The position numbers and the translations under genes are program-made. From Belliella aquatica (GTDB lineage Bacteria > Bacteroidota > Bacteroidia > Cytophagales > Cyclobacteriaceae), in assembly GCF_014637795.1 (NCBI RefSeq), contig NZ_BMFD01000024.1, positions 1-39,422 on the forward strand: 39,422 bases of DNA, given 5' to 3'. Under the pieces are notes generated by a model. That model saw only the letters and a program-made list of their open reading frames with translations. It was not told where the DNA came from and made no database searches. This document shows positions 25,764 to 33,899 of the stretch, piece after piece (position 1 is the first letter of the stretch; each line of letters begins with the position of its first letter).

Positions 25764-26639
25764 ATGAAAGCATACGTTTTTCCAGGCCAAGGCGCCCAAT
25801 TTCCAGGAATGGGAAAAGACCTATATGACAATAATGAACTAGCAAAAGAGCTTTTTGAAAAAGCCAACGATATTTTAGGATTTAGAATAACAGACATTAT
25901 GTTTTCGGGCTCGGACGAAGAACTTAAACAAACGAAAGTTACTCAGCCAGCTATATTTCTACATTCAGTAATTTTAGCTAAAACTTCAGCTAATTTCAAT
26001 CCGGATATGGTTGCAGGACATTCTCTTGGGGAGTTTTCTGCTTTAGTTGCCAATGGCACTTTGGCTTTTGAAGATGCCTTGAAATTGGTCTATCAAAGAG
26101 CATTGGCTATGCAAGAAGCCTGTGAAATCAATCCTTCGGGGATGGCTGCTATCTTGGGATTGGAGGATCAGAAAGTAGAAGAAATCTGTGCATCTATCAG
26201 TGAAGAGATTGTTGTAGCTGCCAATTATAATTGTCCAGGACAATTGGTTATTTCTGGTTCGAATAAAGGTATAGAAATTGCCTGTGAAAAAATGAAAGAA
26301 GCGGGAGCTAAGAGAGCTTTACCACTGCCCGTTGGAGGTGCATTTCACTCACCTTTGATGGAACCTGCAAGAGAGAAATTGCAGTCTGCCATTGAAAACA
26401 CAACTTTCAACTCGCCTTCGTGTCCTGTTTACCAAAATGTGAGCACCACAGGAGTTTCAGATGTAAATGAAATCAAGAAAAACCTTATCGCGCAACTGAC
26501 AGCACCAGTGAAATGGACGCAATCCGTTCAACAAATGGTAGCAGATGGTGCTACTGAATTTATAGAGTGCGGTCCCGGAAAAGTTCTTCAAGGGCTAGTT
26601 AAAAAGATCCATAAAGAAGCTGAAGTTTCTAGTATTTGA
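25764..26639 (+). CDS. fabD: Malonyl-CoA:acyl carrier protein transacylase
   Basis: Transfers malonyl from CoA to acyl carrier protein to start fatty-acid elongation. ATG 25764 is chosen because it begins directly with MKAYVFPGQGAQFPGMG; a longer frame adds twelve residues that overlap the promoter region. The 291-residue length is normal. GHSLGEFSAL holds the nucleophile Ser87. A later motif, GGAFHSPLM, holds the catalytic His (about 196). IECGPGKVLQGL near the C-terminus is conserved. It is not in a fab cluster. Confidence 0.96.
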   Translation: MKAYVFPGQGAQFPGMGKDLYDNNELAKELFEKANDILGFRITDIMFSGSDEELKQTKVTQPAIFLHSVILAKTSANFNPDMVAGHSLGEFSALVANGTLAFEDALKLVYQRALAMQEACEINPSGMAAILGLEDQKVEEICASISEEIVVAANYNCPGQLVISGSNKGIEIACEKMKEAGAKRALPLPVGGAFHSPLMEPAREKLQSAIENTTFNSPSCPVYQNVSTTGVSDVNEIKKNLIAQLTAPVKWTQSVQQMVADGATEFIECGPGKVLQGLVKKIHKEAEVSSI

Positions 26640-26640
26640 T

Positions 26641-26667
26641 AGAAAAGCCCTCAATCAGGGCTTTTCT
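26641..26667. terminator. Bidirectional terminator shared by fabD and folK
   Basis: A perfect 11-bp stem (AGAAAAGCCCT/AGGGCTTTTCT) with a 5-base loop lies immediately after fabD. The folK stop codon (TCA on the plus strand at 26655-26657) is inside its loop and right arm, so the last folK codons are part of the hairpin. Confidence 0.8.
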
Positions 26668-27146
26668 CCTATTATTTTTACAATTGAATCATCTTCGCAA
26701 TTTTTCAAAAGTGCTGTGGATGTTAATTTCAAAATCGGATGAATAAAATCGGGCACAATCTCAGCAAGCGGCTCGAGAACAAACCTTCTTAAGTGAAGGT
26801 ATGGATGCGGAATCTTTAGATTAGGAGTATCAATTATTTGGTCACCATAATAAAGAATATCAATATCCATCGTTCGATTTCCCCATTTGATATCCCTTTG
26901 CCTTCCTAATATCTTCTCGATCTGTAAAGCTTTATCGAGTACTTCCTCAGCCGACAGCTCAGATTCCAAGATTAAGATTTGATTGAGGTAGTTTCCTTTA
27001 GAGACACCACCCCAAGCCTCAGTTTCGTACAAGGAGGAAATTAGGCTTACTTTCCCGATTTTCTCATCCAAAAGTTGCTTTGCTTGTGTGATTAAACTCA
27101 ACCTATCACCTATATTGCCGCCAATTATCAAAATAATCTGTCGCAT
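26655..27146 (-). CDS. folK: 2-amino-4-hydroxy-6-hydroxymethyldihydropteridine pyrophosphokinase
   Basis: Transfers pyrophosphate from ATP to the pterin substrate in folate synthesis. ATG 27146 is the preferred start, giving MRQIILIIGGNIGDR; the frame extends to 27176 but adds only a charged leader. The 163-residue protein has the expected motifs: IGGNIGDR, ETEAWGGVSKGNYLNQ, KWGNRTMDIDILYYG (Mg2+-binding aspartates) and IPHPYLHLRRFVLEPL. It is convergent with fabD and shares its terminator; no other folate gene is nearby. Confidence 0.95.
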   Translation of the reverse strand: MRQIILIIGGNIGDRLSLITQAKQLLDEKIGKVSLISSLYETEAWGGVSKGNYLNQILILESELSAEEVLDKALQIEKILGRQRDIKWGNRTMDIDILYYGDQIIDTPNLKIPHPYLHLRRFVLEPLAEIVPDFIHPILKLTSTALLKNCEDDSIVKIIGEKP

Positions 27147-27219
27147 TTTTCTTTTCTCTATTTCAGAATATAACAATAAAGAAAAAAGCGCTATTTTAGG
27201 AACTTAATTTAAAATAAAT

Positions 27220-28980
27220 ATGAAATTTCTAGGAAATGTTTTAGCTGTTATCGTTGGACTTTTGGTGTTTTCTGTCATTAGTTTTTTTATTCTAGCAGGA
27301 ATCATCGCTATTGCAGCATCGTCTGACAGTGAGGTAAAAATCAAGGAAAATACTGTGCTAGTGCTTAACCTTGAAGGAAGAGTTATTGTAGAAAGAACAA
27401 GTGAAGATGATTTTGATCTCAGCACGCTTCCAGGTTTTGGAGGAGTTGCTTCTGTCGGTCTTGTGAATTTGAAAAAAGCAATCGGTGAAGCTGCAAAAAA
27501 TGAAAATGTAAAAGGCATTTATCTTCAGGCAGGAATGGTTTCTGCAGGGCAGGCCATGCTTCATGAACTTCGCGAAGAATTGATTGCTTTTAAAGAGTCA
27601 GGTAAATTTATCATTTCTTACAGTGAGCTTTATTCCGAGGGAGGATATTTCTTGAGTTCGGCGGCAGATGAAGTCTATCTCAATCCTCTTGGTGGTATGG
27701 AATTCAATGGCATTGCCTCAGAGGTAATCTTCTTCAAAGGTCTATTTGAGAAATTAGAAATTGAACCAGTAGTCTTCAGAGTTGGAGAATTCAAAAGTGC
27801 AGTTGAGCCATTTTTGCTAGATAAGATGAGCGATGAAAACAGACTTCAGACATCTGTATTTCTAAATGATTTGAATGATTTTGCAGTTGCGAAAGTAGCT
27901 GAAAGTAGGTCAATAGATTTGGAGAGAGCCAAAGAAATCAACAGCCAAATGCTCGCTCGTAAGAATAGTGATGCTTTGGAATTGAACTTAGTAGATGGGC
28001 TTTGGTATGAAGATCAAGTAAAAGATCTTATAAGAGAAAAACTTGGTCTAGAAGAAGATGCTGACATCAACACCATCAATGTCACTAGAATCAATAAAGA
28101 CGCGAAAACAAAGAACATTCTTTCAAAGAATAAAATTGCTGTGATCATCGCACAAGGCGAAATTGTCAGCGGTTCAGCGGAGGGCGTGATTGCTTCTGAG
28201 TCTTTTGTAAAAGAAGTTAACAGAGCAAAAAAAGACGAAAGTGTAAAAGCAATAGTGGTACGCGTAAATTCTCCAGGAGGATCTGCTTTGGCCTCAGAAG
28301 TAATGTGGAGAGCACTCGAAGAAGCCAAAAAAGTAAAGCCTATAATTGCCTCAATGGGAGAATATGCTGCATCAGGAGGATACTACATTTCCGCACCTGC
28401 TGACACCATTGTGGCGCAGCCAAATACGATTACAGGATCTATCGGAATCTTCGGTTTATGGTTCAATGCAGAAGGATTGATGAAAAACAAACTAGGACTT
28501 ACAACAGATGTAGTAAAGACTGGTGAATTATCAGACTTCTTGAGCTTCACTAGAAAATTAACTGATGTTGAGAAATCTATTTTCCAAAATAACATTGAAG
28601 ATGGTTATGACACTTTTATCTCAAGAGTAGCGGATGGAAGAAACATGAGTAAAGATGAAGTGCTTGCAGTGGCTTCAGGAAGAGTTTGGTCAGGTATTCA
28701 GGCAAAAGAGAATGGTTTGGTTGATGTCTTGGGTGGTTTGGAAAACGCTGTAGAAATTGCTGCTACCAAAGCAGGTGTAGAAGAGGACTACAAAGTCGTG
28801 TATTATCCACAAGTAAAACCATGGTTTGAAAAATTGATGGCTGACCTCACCAATGACGTTCAGACGAGATATATGAAATCTAAACTAGGCTCTTTTTATC
28901 CAGTTTTCAACGAACTTGAGAACATCAAAAAATACGAAGGAGTAATGCTTAGAATGCCATATGACTTGGTGATTGAATAG
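27220..28980 (+). CDS. sppA: Signal peptide peptidase SppA, long form (S49 serine protease)
   Basis: Membrane-bound protease that degrades cleaved signal peptides. At 586 residues it is the long, two-domain form. It has an N-terminal membrane helix (about 5-30) and then a first S49 domain, with the catalytic lysine expected near residue 192 in VFRVGEFKSAVEPF. The second domain contains RVNSPGGSALASEV and the nucleophile serine in GEYAASGGYYISAP (about residue 385), followed by GSIGIFG. It is a single gene divergent from folK and has its own terminator. Confidence 0.95.
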   Translation: MKFLGNVLAVIVGLLVFSVISFFILAGIIAIAASSDSEVKIKENTVLVLNLEGRVIVERTSEDDFDLSTLPGFGGVASVGLVNLKKAIGEAAKNENVKGIYLQAGMVSAGQAMLHELREELIAFKESGKFIISYSELYSEGGYFLSSAADEVYLNPLGGMEFNGIASEVIFFKGLFEKLEIEPVVFRVGEFKSAVEPFLLDKMSDENRLQTSVFLNDLNDFAVAKVAESRSIDLERAKEINSQMLARKNSDALELNLVDGLWYEDQVKDLIREKLGLEEDADINTINVTRINKDAKTKNILSKNKIAVIIAQGEIVSGSAEGVIASESFVKEVNRAKKDESVKAIVVRVNSPGGSALASEVMWRALEEAKKVKPIIASMGEYAASGGYYISAPADTIVAQPNTITGSIGIFGLWFNAEGLMKNKLGLTTDVVKTGELSDFLSFTRKLTDVEKSIFQNNIEDGYDTFISRVADGRNMSKDEVLAVASGRVWSGIQAKENGLVDVLGGLENAVEIAATKAGVEEDYKVVYYPQVKPWFEKLMADLTNDVQTRYMKSKLGSFYPVFNELENIKKYEGVMLRMPYDLVIE

Positions 28981-29001
28981 GTATTAATCAGAATACATAG
29001 T

Positions 29002-29039
29002 AAAACAAAAAAGAGAGCCGAGGCTCTCTTTTTTGTTTT
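29002..29039. terminator. Bidirectional terminator after sppA
   Basis: A long stem (AAAACAAAAAAGAGAGCC with GGCTCTCTTTTTTGTTTT) has T-runs on both strands. It ends sppA and the convergent flavin-reductase gene. Confidence 0.85.
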
Positions 29040-29047
29040 ATGCTAAT

Positions 29048-29944
29048 TTAAGCTGTTGGAAACTGCAACAAAACTTTCCATGCATCTTCCACATTCCCAT
29101 CCTCCAAAAGCGCCTTAGCATGTTCATGCAAATGAAAGGCAAGACTTTCTTGGTCATTTTGAAATCTGATTTTCATTTCCACGATTTCGGGACGATCACC
29201 ATATTCCAAAACCTCGTCATTTGTTGGGATTTTTTCAATATTCCCTAAGCGCCCAAGGTTATTTCCTGTTAAGACAATACTATTTCGGATGATACTCGGG
29301 ATCTGATCTACACCGATCCCTTTATTTCTAATTGGCTTTGGAATTTCGAAAAGTGCTCCTCCATTGGCTCTACAATACCAATTTCCTCCCATTCTTGACA
29401 CCGCATCTAATTTAAAAGGATCGATTTGTCCACTTTTATCTAAAATAGAATCCGATATATGCGCCATAATCACTTCGCAGACAATCAGATTTCCTGCTCC
29501 ACCTTCATCACCAAGAGAAATAATATCCTTTACAATACATTCAAAAGCAGCGGGGGATTCTTTGACTCTTGGAGGAGAGACTTTCAGAGATTTCTCCGAT
29601 GTCAATCCAGCTTTTATAAATTCATTGACGCCCTTATCATATTCTGTACTTGACAATGACATCTGTTCGACGATCGAAAAATCCACGATATTGATAACCA
29701 CTTCTTTGACTTCGTGTACATTTTCAAGAGTATGCTTTGTGGTATTGTCCCTTACCCTTCGGGATGGTGAAAAAACCAAAATCGGAGGATTAGAGCTAAA
29801 AACATTGAAGTAGCTAAATGGACTGAGGTTGACTTTGCCACTTTTATCTACTGTGCTTGCAAAAGCGATAGGTCTTGGAGCCACAGCACCTTGAAGATAA
29901 GCCTGAAAGTCAGCTGAGGAAACATTACTGGGATCAATAATCAT
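29048..29944 (-). CDS. Flavin reductase-like (FMN-binding split-barrel) protein
   Basis: Belongs to the flavin reductase/DIM6-NTAB family, which binds FMN and reduces flavins or acts on aromatic compounds. The 298-residue protein has the conserved start QGAVAPRPIAFASTVDKSG, then LSPFSYFNVFSSNPPILVFS and a RRVRDNTTKHTLENVHE segment. These are the usual FMN-phosphate and barrel elements in the first 200 residues. The remaining C-terminal ~80 residues are less conserved and probably specific to this subfamily. It is a single gene, convergent with sppA. The true substrate is unknown. Confidence 0.85.
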   Translation of the reverse strand: MIIDPSNVSSADFQAYLQGAVAPRPIAFASTVDKSGKVNLSPFSYFNVFSSNPPILVFSPSRRVRDNTTKHTLENVHEVKEVVINIVDFSIVEQMSLSSTEYDKGVNEFIKAGLTSEKSLKVSPPRVKESPAAFECIVKDIISLGDEGGAGNLIVCEVIMAHISDSILDKSGQIDPFKLDAVSRMGGNWYCRANGGALFEIPKPIRNKGIGVDQIPSIIRNSIVLTGNNLGRLGNIEKIPTNDEVLEYGDRPEIVEMKIRFQNDQESLAFHLHEHAKALLEDGNVEDAWKVLLQFPTA

Positions 29945-30023
29945 ATTTGGGTGGTATTTATTGTTTTTATTTTTAATTTAAGATTTCAAATAAACCTTAT
30001 TTTCACTTTTACAATTCACGACT

Positions 30024-30869
30024 ATGAAAGCAAAATTCTTTTTTATTTTCCTGATCACACTTACTCTAGGTGAAGTCAGTATAGGACAAAGTTACCAATT
30101 CGCAACTTATAACATAAAGTTTGACGACCTCAATGATTCAGAAAATCTCTGGAAAGACAGGTCAAGCCATTTGATCAATCTCATGCAATTTCATAAAATG
30201 GATCTCATCGGTACCCAAGAGGGTATGAAAAATCAATTAGATGAAATTAGCAGTACTTTAAAATATCCCTATATCGGACAAAGCAGAGAGGAAGATGGGA
30301 TCAAAGGAGAGTTTTCTGCGATTTTTTATAATCCAAAAAAATTCACTTTAATAGAAAGCAATACCTTTTGGCTTTCACCGACTCCTGATAAAGCTTCAAA
30401 AGGTTGGGATGCAGCACTCAATCGGATATGTACTTATGGGAAATTCGAAGATAAAGATGGTCAGCAATTCCATGTTTTCAATATCCACTATGATCATGTT
30501 GGCCAAAAAGCAAGAGAGGAAAGTAGCAAATTAGTTTTAGATAAAATCAAATCTATCAATGTTGAAAACACCCCTGTGATCCTGATGGGTGATTTCAATG
30601 TAGAGAAAGACAATAAAGCTTATGAAATCATCGTGAAAAGCGATTTCAATGACAGTAAAAACCTAAGTCAAAGCACTCCATTTGGAGCGATCGGGACCTT
30701 CAATGGTTTCAATTGGGAGAAAAAACCTGAAAGAATTATCGATTATATTTTTGTGAACCAAGGAATCGAAGTAATTCGATATGGCATTTTGACTGACAAT
30801 TATGGACTGAAATACCCTTCCGATCATTTTCCTGTGATGATCGAGGTTTCTTTTTCTGCAAATCAATAG
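30024..30869 (+). CDS. Secreted endonuclease/exonuclease/phosphatase-family protein
   Basis: Exported hydrolase of the DNase I-like fold, acting on nucleic acids, phosphoesters or phospholipids. The 281-residue protein starts with a signal peptide (1-21, FFFIFLITLTLGEVSIG). The DNase I-like motifs are in order: YNIKFDDLND, GTQEG (metal glutamate), FNIHYDHVG (general acid/base His), ILMGDFNVEKD (Asp/Asn pair), IDYIFVN, and SDHFPVMIEV (final His). The stop lies one base from the stop of the convergent DUF3037 gene with no terminator between, so the two 3' ends may interfere. Confidence 0.9.
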   Translation: MKAKFFFIFLITLTLGEVSIGQSYQFATYNIKFDDLNDSENLWKDRSSHLINLMQFHKMDLIGTQEGMKNQLDEISSTLKYPYIGQSREEDGIKGEFSAIFYNPKKFTLIESNTFWLSPTPDKASKGWDAALNRICTYGKFEDKDGQQFHVFNIHYDHVGQKAREESSKLVLDKIKSINVENTPVILMGDFNVEKDNKAYEIIVKSDFNDSKNLSQSTPFGAIGTFNGFNWEKKPERIIDYIFVNQGIEVIRYGILTDNYGLKYPSDHFPVMIEVSFSANQ

Positions 30870-30870
30870 A

Positions 30871-31254
30871 CTACTGAACAAATAGCTGAAATAGCTCTTC
30901 CAAAGTCGCGTCTAAATTATCCGAAAATCCGCCATGTGGTCGGGAAGTTTGAATCATAGAACTTCTGTTAGCTGTAAGCCAGCGGAATCTTGAAGGCGCA
31001 TCTTGTTGGGAGATGGGGCTACCATTTGCTTTGCCTTGGCAGATTTGGTCTAAGGATTCGAGATAATTTTCTATTAGCTGCACATCTGCATCAGGATCCA
31101 AAGTCTTAAGTTTAGAAATATCTAAATTGACTTTACATTTCAAGAAATTTCCATTCTTGGAGCAGAGCAATACACCCACATTGATAAATTCCTCCCGTTC
31201 TACCCTGGGCACAACTCTCAGAATGGCATATTCATATAAGTGCTTTCCTTGCAT
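30871..31254 (-). CDS. DUF3037-family protein
   Basis: The 127-residue protein matches the DUF3037 pattern by eye: YEYAILRVVPRVEREEFINV at the start, then GVLLCS and DPDADVQLIENYLESL, and a C-terminal half with APSRFRWLTANRSSMIQTS. The biochemical function is unknown. DUF3037 genes commonly sit next to HipA-like kinases in Bacteroidota, and here the gene starts 23 bp inside the end of the HipA-like gene. This suggests a partner or regulator of the kinase. Confidence 0.85.
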   Translation of the reverse strand: MQGKHLYEYAILRVVPRVEREEFINVGVLLCSKNGNFLKCKVNLDISKLKTLDPDADVQLIENYLESLDQICQGKANGSPISQQDAPSRFRWLTANRSSMIQTSRPHGGFSDNLDATLEELFQLFVQ

Positions 31255-32035
31255 CTTCCGCTTCTTTTATAAATACTCCTGAAAATTCTAATCTCTTTAA
31301 TAAAAACGATTCATAGATCGCCCTTCCTTCTTCTGCATCTTCCACATCTCTAGAAGCCAAGATCCATTCATCAGGGATCAAGTCAATGATTGTCCGGATA
31401 GCCGCAGGAGTTAGGATTTTCTTAAATTCCACATCAATTGCTTCCAATTCACTTGCATAAGGAAGTAAGACGTGTGTTTTGATCGTAGGAAATGGGCCTT
31501 CTGCATGCTTTTGCCAATTGTCCCAAGAATGATGGAAAAGGAAAGAAGCCCCATGATCGATCAGCCAAAGTTCTCTATTCCAAATCAGCATATTCGTATT
31601 TCGGAAAGTTCGATCTACATTGGTGATGTATGCATCTAACCAAACAATCTTGGAAGCCAATAGCGAATCAACCTGTGTAGCACCAGGATCAAAAGTCAAA
31701 GCTTTGGATAAAAAATGTAGTGCCAGATTCAATCCCTGACTTCCCTTGAGCAAATCCTGAATTTCCTCATCACCTTCTGATCTCCCAAAAGCTTCATCCA
31801 AATTCGCAAAAACCAACTCCGGTACTTTGAAGCCGAGCAATCTGGCGATTTCTCCCCCAAGCAATTCAGCGATCAGTGCTTTTTCACGTTGTCCTGCTCC
31901 CCTAAACTTCAACACATAGCTAAATCCATCATCCGCATCAGCCAATGCAGGCAAAGAACCGCCTTCCCGCAATGGCATGACATAGCGCATGACATTGACG
32001 GTGCGAAGTTTTGAATTGAGTATTTGATTGTTCAT
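31232..32035 (-). CDS. HipA-like kinase family protein
   Basis: Related to the HipA Ser/Thr kinase fold, but short (267 residues against about 440) and lacking the HipA N-terminal subdomain. The ATP-binding lysine is probably in SYVLKFRGAG (about residue 42). The catalytic loop is WLDAYITNVDRTFRNTNML and the metal-binding DFG equivalent is LIDHGASFLFH. These support an intact active site. No HipB-type HTH antitoxin is adjacent; instead the gene overlaps DUF3037 by 23 bp. The target protein is unknown. Confidence 0.85.
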   Translation of the reverse strand: MNNQILNSKLRTVNVMRYVMPLREGGSLPALADADDGFSYVLKFRGAGQREKALIAELLGGEIARLLGFKVPELVFANLDEAFGRSEGDEEIQDLLKGSQGLNLALHFLSKALTFDPGATQVDSLLASKIVWLDAYITNVDRTFRNTNMLIWNRELWLIDHGASFLFHHSWDNWQKHAEGPFPTIKTHVLLPYASELEAIDVEFKKILTPAAIRTIIDLIPDEWILASRDVEDAEEGRAIYESFLLKRLEFSGVFIKEAEDARKALI

Positions 32036-32176
32036 TCGTTAGATTTTTCCTATCCCAAAGGTAAAATAAAAGTGTAAATGCCAAGGATAAAGGAAAAATG
32101 AAATTTTCGAATTTAAAATACCAACGGCATAATTAATGACAAAGAATCATGATCTATTTATAAAATTTAAATTCAA

Positions 32177-32575
32177 TTATTCAAGTCTGGTAATTTGATC
32201 TTCTTCTTTATTTACAATATAAACACTGTTCAAAAGTAAAATTTTATCAAACTTATCATTTTCGACAACAATTAATCGATTTTGAAGATTAGGTGTATTT
32301 TCCTTTATCATATAATTAAAAACTATTAAATCTCCTACATGAGCTATTGCTAGTAACTTCTCATCATATTTTTCATTTAGCTGTTTCAATTTGTCGATAC
32401 AAAAAGAACAGTCACCATCGAAATAATATATAATGTTATTATTGGTCAATTGGAGATCAAGTTTATGTTCTTCTAATAGCAACATCAATTTTAAATAAAC
32501 AGAGTCATTTTTTGAAGCTTTAGTAGAACATGCTTGAGTAAAGACTACGAACATTAATAAAGCAATTTTTTTCAT
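32177..32575 (-). CDS. Thioredoxin-like lipoprotein (CxxC)
   Basis: The 132-residue protein starts with a lipoprotein signal peptide (MKKIALLMFVVFTQAC, lipidation Cys16). It is followed by a thioredoxin-like domain with YYFDGDCSFCIDKL, giving a Cys56-x-x-Cys59 redox motif, preceded by a strand and followed by a helix as in TlpA/DsbE. The C-terminal part is short for a full thioredoxin fold. The protein would sit at the periplasmic face or outer membrane. Its ATG overlaps the stop of the propeller lipoprotein gene (ATGA), so the two are coupled. It may act on the cysteines of the exported peptide encoded upstream; that is inference. Confidence 0.75.
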   Translation of the reverse strand: MKKIALLMFVVFTQACSTKASKNDSVYLKLMLLLEEHKLDLQLTNNNIIYYFDGDCSFCIDKLKQLNEKYDEKLLAIAHVGDLIVFNYMIKENTPNLQNRLIVVENDKFDKILLLNSVYIVNKEEDQITRLE

Positions 32576-33618
32576 TTCAATTTATATTTAACTAAACCTC
32601 CCTCAACATCGCTAGAAAAACCGAACAGAGTATTATTGGTCCAATCAATATCGAAATCCAAAATCCTTTGATCTAAATAAATAATTTGTTTGAGATTCAA
32701 GTCTGAATCAAAATTAAAAAGCAAATTACTTTCTTCATCATTTCTATAAAACTCTTTCCCATCATATAAAATATAAAGCTCATCATTTCCAATTGCAGGC
32801 TGATTACTAAACCCTATTAATGATCCTGAAACTGGGACCACTCTTGAAGAGCCTCCCCCTAAGTCTTTTGTGGAAAACTGAGGTTCAAATTGAGTTGGGC
32901 CTACATATGAATTTATAATATTACCTTCAAAATCAAGCTTTTCTATCCTATCAGAGAAAAGAAAAGAACGGATTATAAATTTTCCGTTTTTTGAAACATT
33001 AAATTCACCAGAAAACGCCTCAGATTGTTGAAAATTGTCTACTTTGATTTGCGTTTCTGGGTACTTCCCTAATGTATTAACGAGTTCTCCACTGAAGTTT
33101 ATCAAATTGTAGGAATAGCTATCCTTTGACTGATAGTTCTTTCGGAAATCTATAAGCAAATCGTCATCAATAACTAAAGGTTTTTCTGGACCAATATTTC
33201 TTAAGTCAATATCAAAAGAAGGCCAAAAACTAGCTTTTCCCAATTCGACAGAATCCATCGAATAGGCAAAAAGTCTTTTTTTGATTGGATCGGTTGAGTA
33301 AATCAATTTATTTTTAGTGTCTAATTGAAGTGTCCATCCGATAATCTGTTCGTTAGGACCCTCTCCTTTTTTAATAAATGAATTTATAAATTCAAATGTG
33401 TCTAGATCATAAACTTTTAAAAGATCAGACCCACTTCTTTGCAATAAATAAATCATTCTTTTCTCAGAATCTATTTTTATCCTTACTGGAGAACCGAGAC
33501 TTTCTAATTGAATGATTTCATTACTTAATACCCTCTCGTAGTCGATTTTTATTTCTTTGGATTCTTGGCAACTGCTTACAATAAATATTGTAAACAAAAT
33601 AATAATGTTATTTTTCAT
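32572..33618 (-). CDS. Six-bladed beta-propeller lipoprotein
   Basis: ATG 33618 is chosen because it starts a lipoprotein signal (MKNNIIILFTIFIVSSC, Cys17). The 348-residue protein has strand-rich repeated units such as VRIKIDSEKRMIYLLQ, DTKNKLIYSTDPIKKRLFAY and NFDSDLNLKQIIYLDQRI. These fit the Bacteroidota 6-bladed beta-propeller lipoproteins that often sit next to small NVEALA-type exported peptides. It lies 53 bp downstream of such a peptide gene here, separated by a perfect stem-loop. No catalytic motif is seen; it is likely a binding or sensing protein. Confidence 0.8.
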   Translation of the reverse strand: MKNNIIILFTIFIVSSCQESKEIKIDYERVLSNEIIQLESLGSPVRIKIDSEKRMIYLLQRSGSDLLKVYDLDTFEFINSFIKKGEGPNEQIIGWTLQLDTKNKLIYSTDPIKKRLFAYSMDSVELGKASFWPSFDIDLRNIGPEKPLVIDDDLLIDFRKNYQSKDSYSYNLINFSGELVNTLGKYPETQIKVDNFQQSEAFSGEFNVSKNGKFIIRSFLFSDRIEKLDFEGNIINSYVGPTQFEPQFSTKDLGGGSSRVVPVSGSLIGFSNQPAIGNDELYILYDGKEFYRNDEESNLLFNFDSDLNLKQIIYLDQRILDFDIDWTNNTLFGFSSDVEGGLVKYKLK

Positions 33619-33632
33619 TTTAATAATGGATA

Positions 33633-33662
33633 AATAAGGGTGCAAATAATGGCACCCTTATT
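33633..33662 (-). promoter_or_regulatory. Stem-loop between the peptide gene and the propeller gene
   Basis: A perfect 11-bp stem (AATAAGGGTGC/GCACCCTTATT) with an 8-base loop starts 9 bp beyond the peptide stop. On the minus strand it is followed by TTATCCATTATT, too poor in T for a strong terminator. It is likely a partial terminator or an RNA-stabilising hairpin that raises peptide output above that of the two downstream lipoproteins. Confidence 0.65.
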
Positions 33663-33671
33663 AATTTACAC

Positions 33672-33899
33672 TTAGTTTACTCCACCAAATTCAGATTTTA
33701 CTTTACTAAAATAACAGGTTGTTTCAGACATAGTTTGTCTGATTTTACAATTGAACCTATTACTATCCGTAGCATAAGTGGCGCATAAAGGACTAACACT
33801 TCCACCGTCATCTAAAGATGGGTCTTCCACACCTGTGAACGCTAAAGAAAAGCTTCCTAATACAGCGATTCCAAGAGTAAATAATTTTAACTTTTTCAT
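33672..33899 (-). CDS. Short exported three-cysteine peptide (NVEALA-like)
   Basis: The start is taken at ATG 33899; an open frame to 34025 has no signal and is not credible. The 75-residue product has a signal-peptide-like N-terminus (MKKLKLFTLGIAVLGSFSLA, likely cleaved near residue 22-23), an acidic linker (VEDPSLDDGG) and a C-terminal part with Cys39, Cys51 and Cys62, spaced 12 and 11 residues apart. In size, N-terminus and gene neighbourhood it recalls the Bacteroidota NVEALA peptides found beside 6-bladed propeller lipoproteins, but the NVEALA string itself is absent. An odd number of cysteines leaves one free for a mixed disulfide or dimer. Function unknown. Confidence 0.65.
   Translation of the reverse strand: MKKLKLFTLGIAVLGSFSLAFTGVEDPSLDDGGSVSPLCATYATDSNRFNCKIRQTMSETTCYFSKVKSEFGGVN

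Noticed and set aside
30871-32035. Classical hipBA toxin-antitoxin operon
   Set aside because: The kinase lacks the HipA N-terminal subdomain, and the partner is DUF3037-like with no helix-turn-helix.
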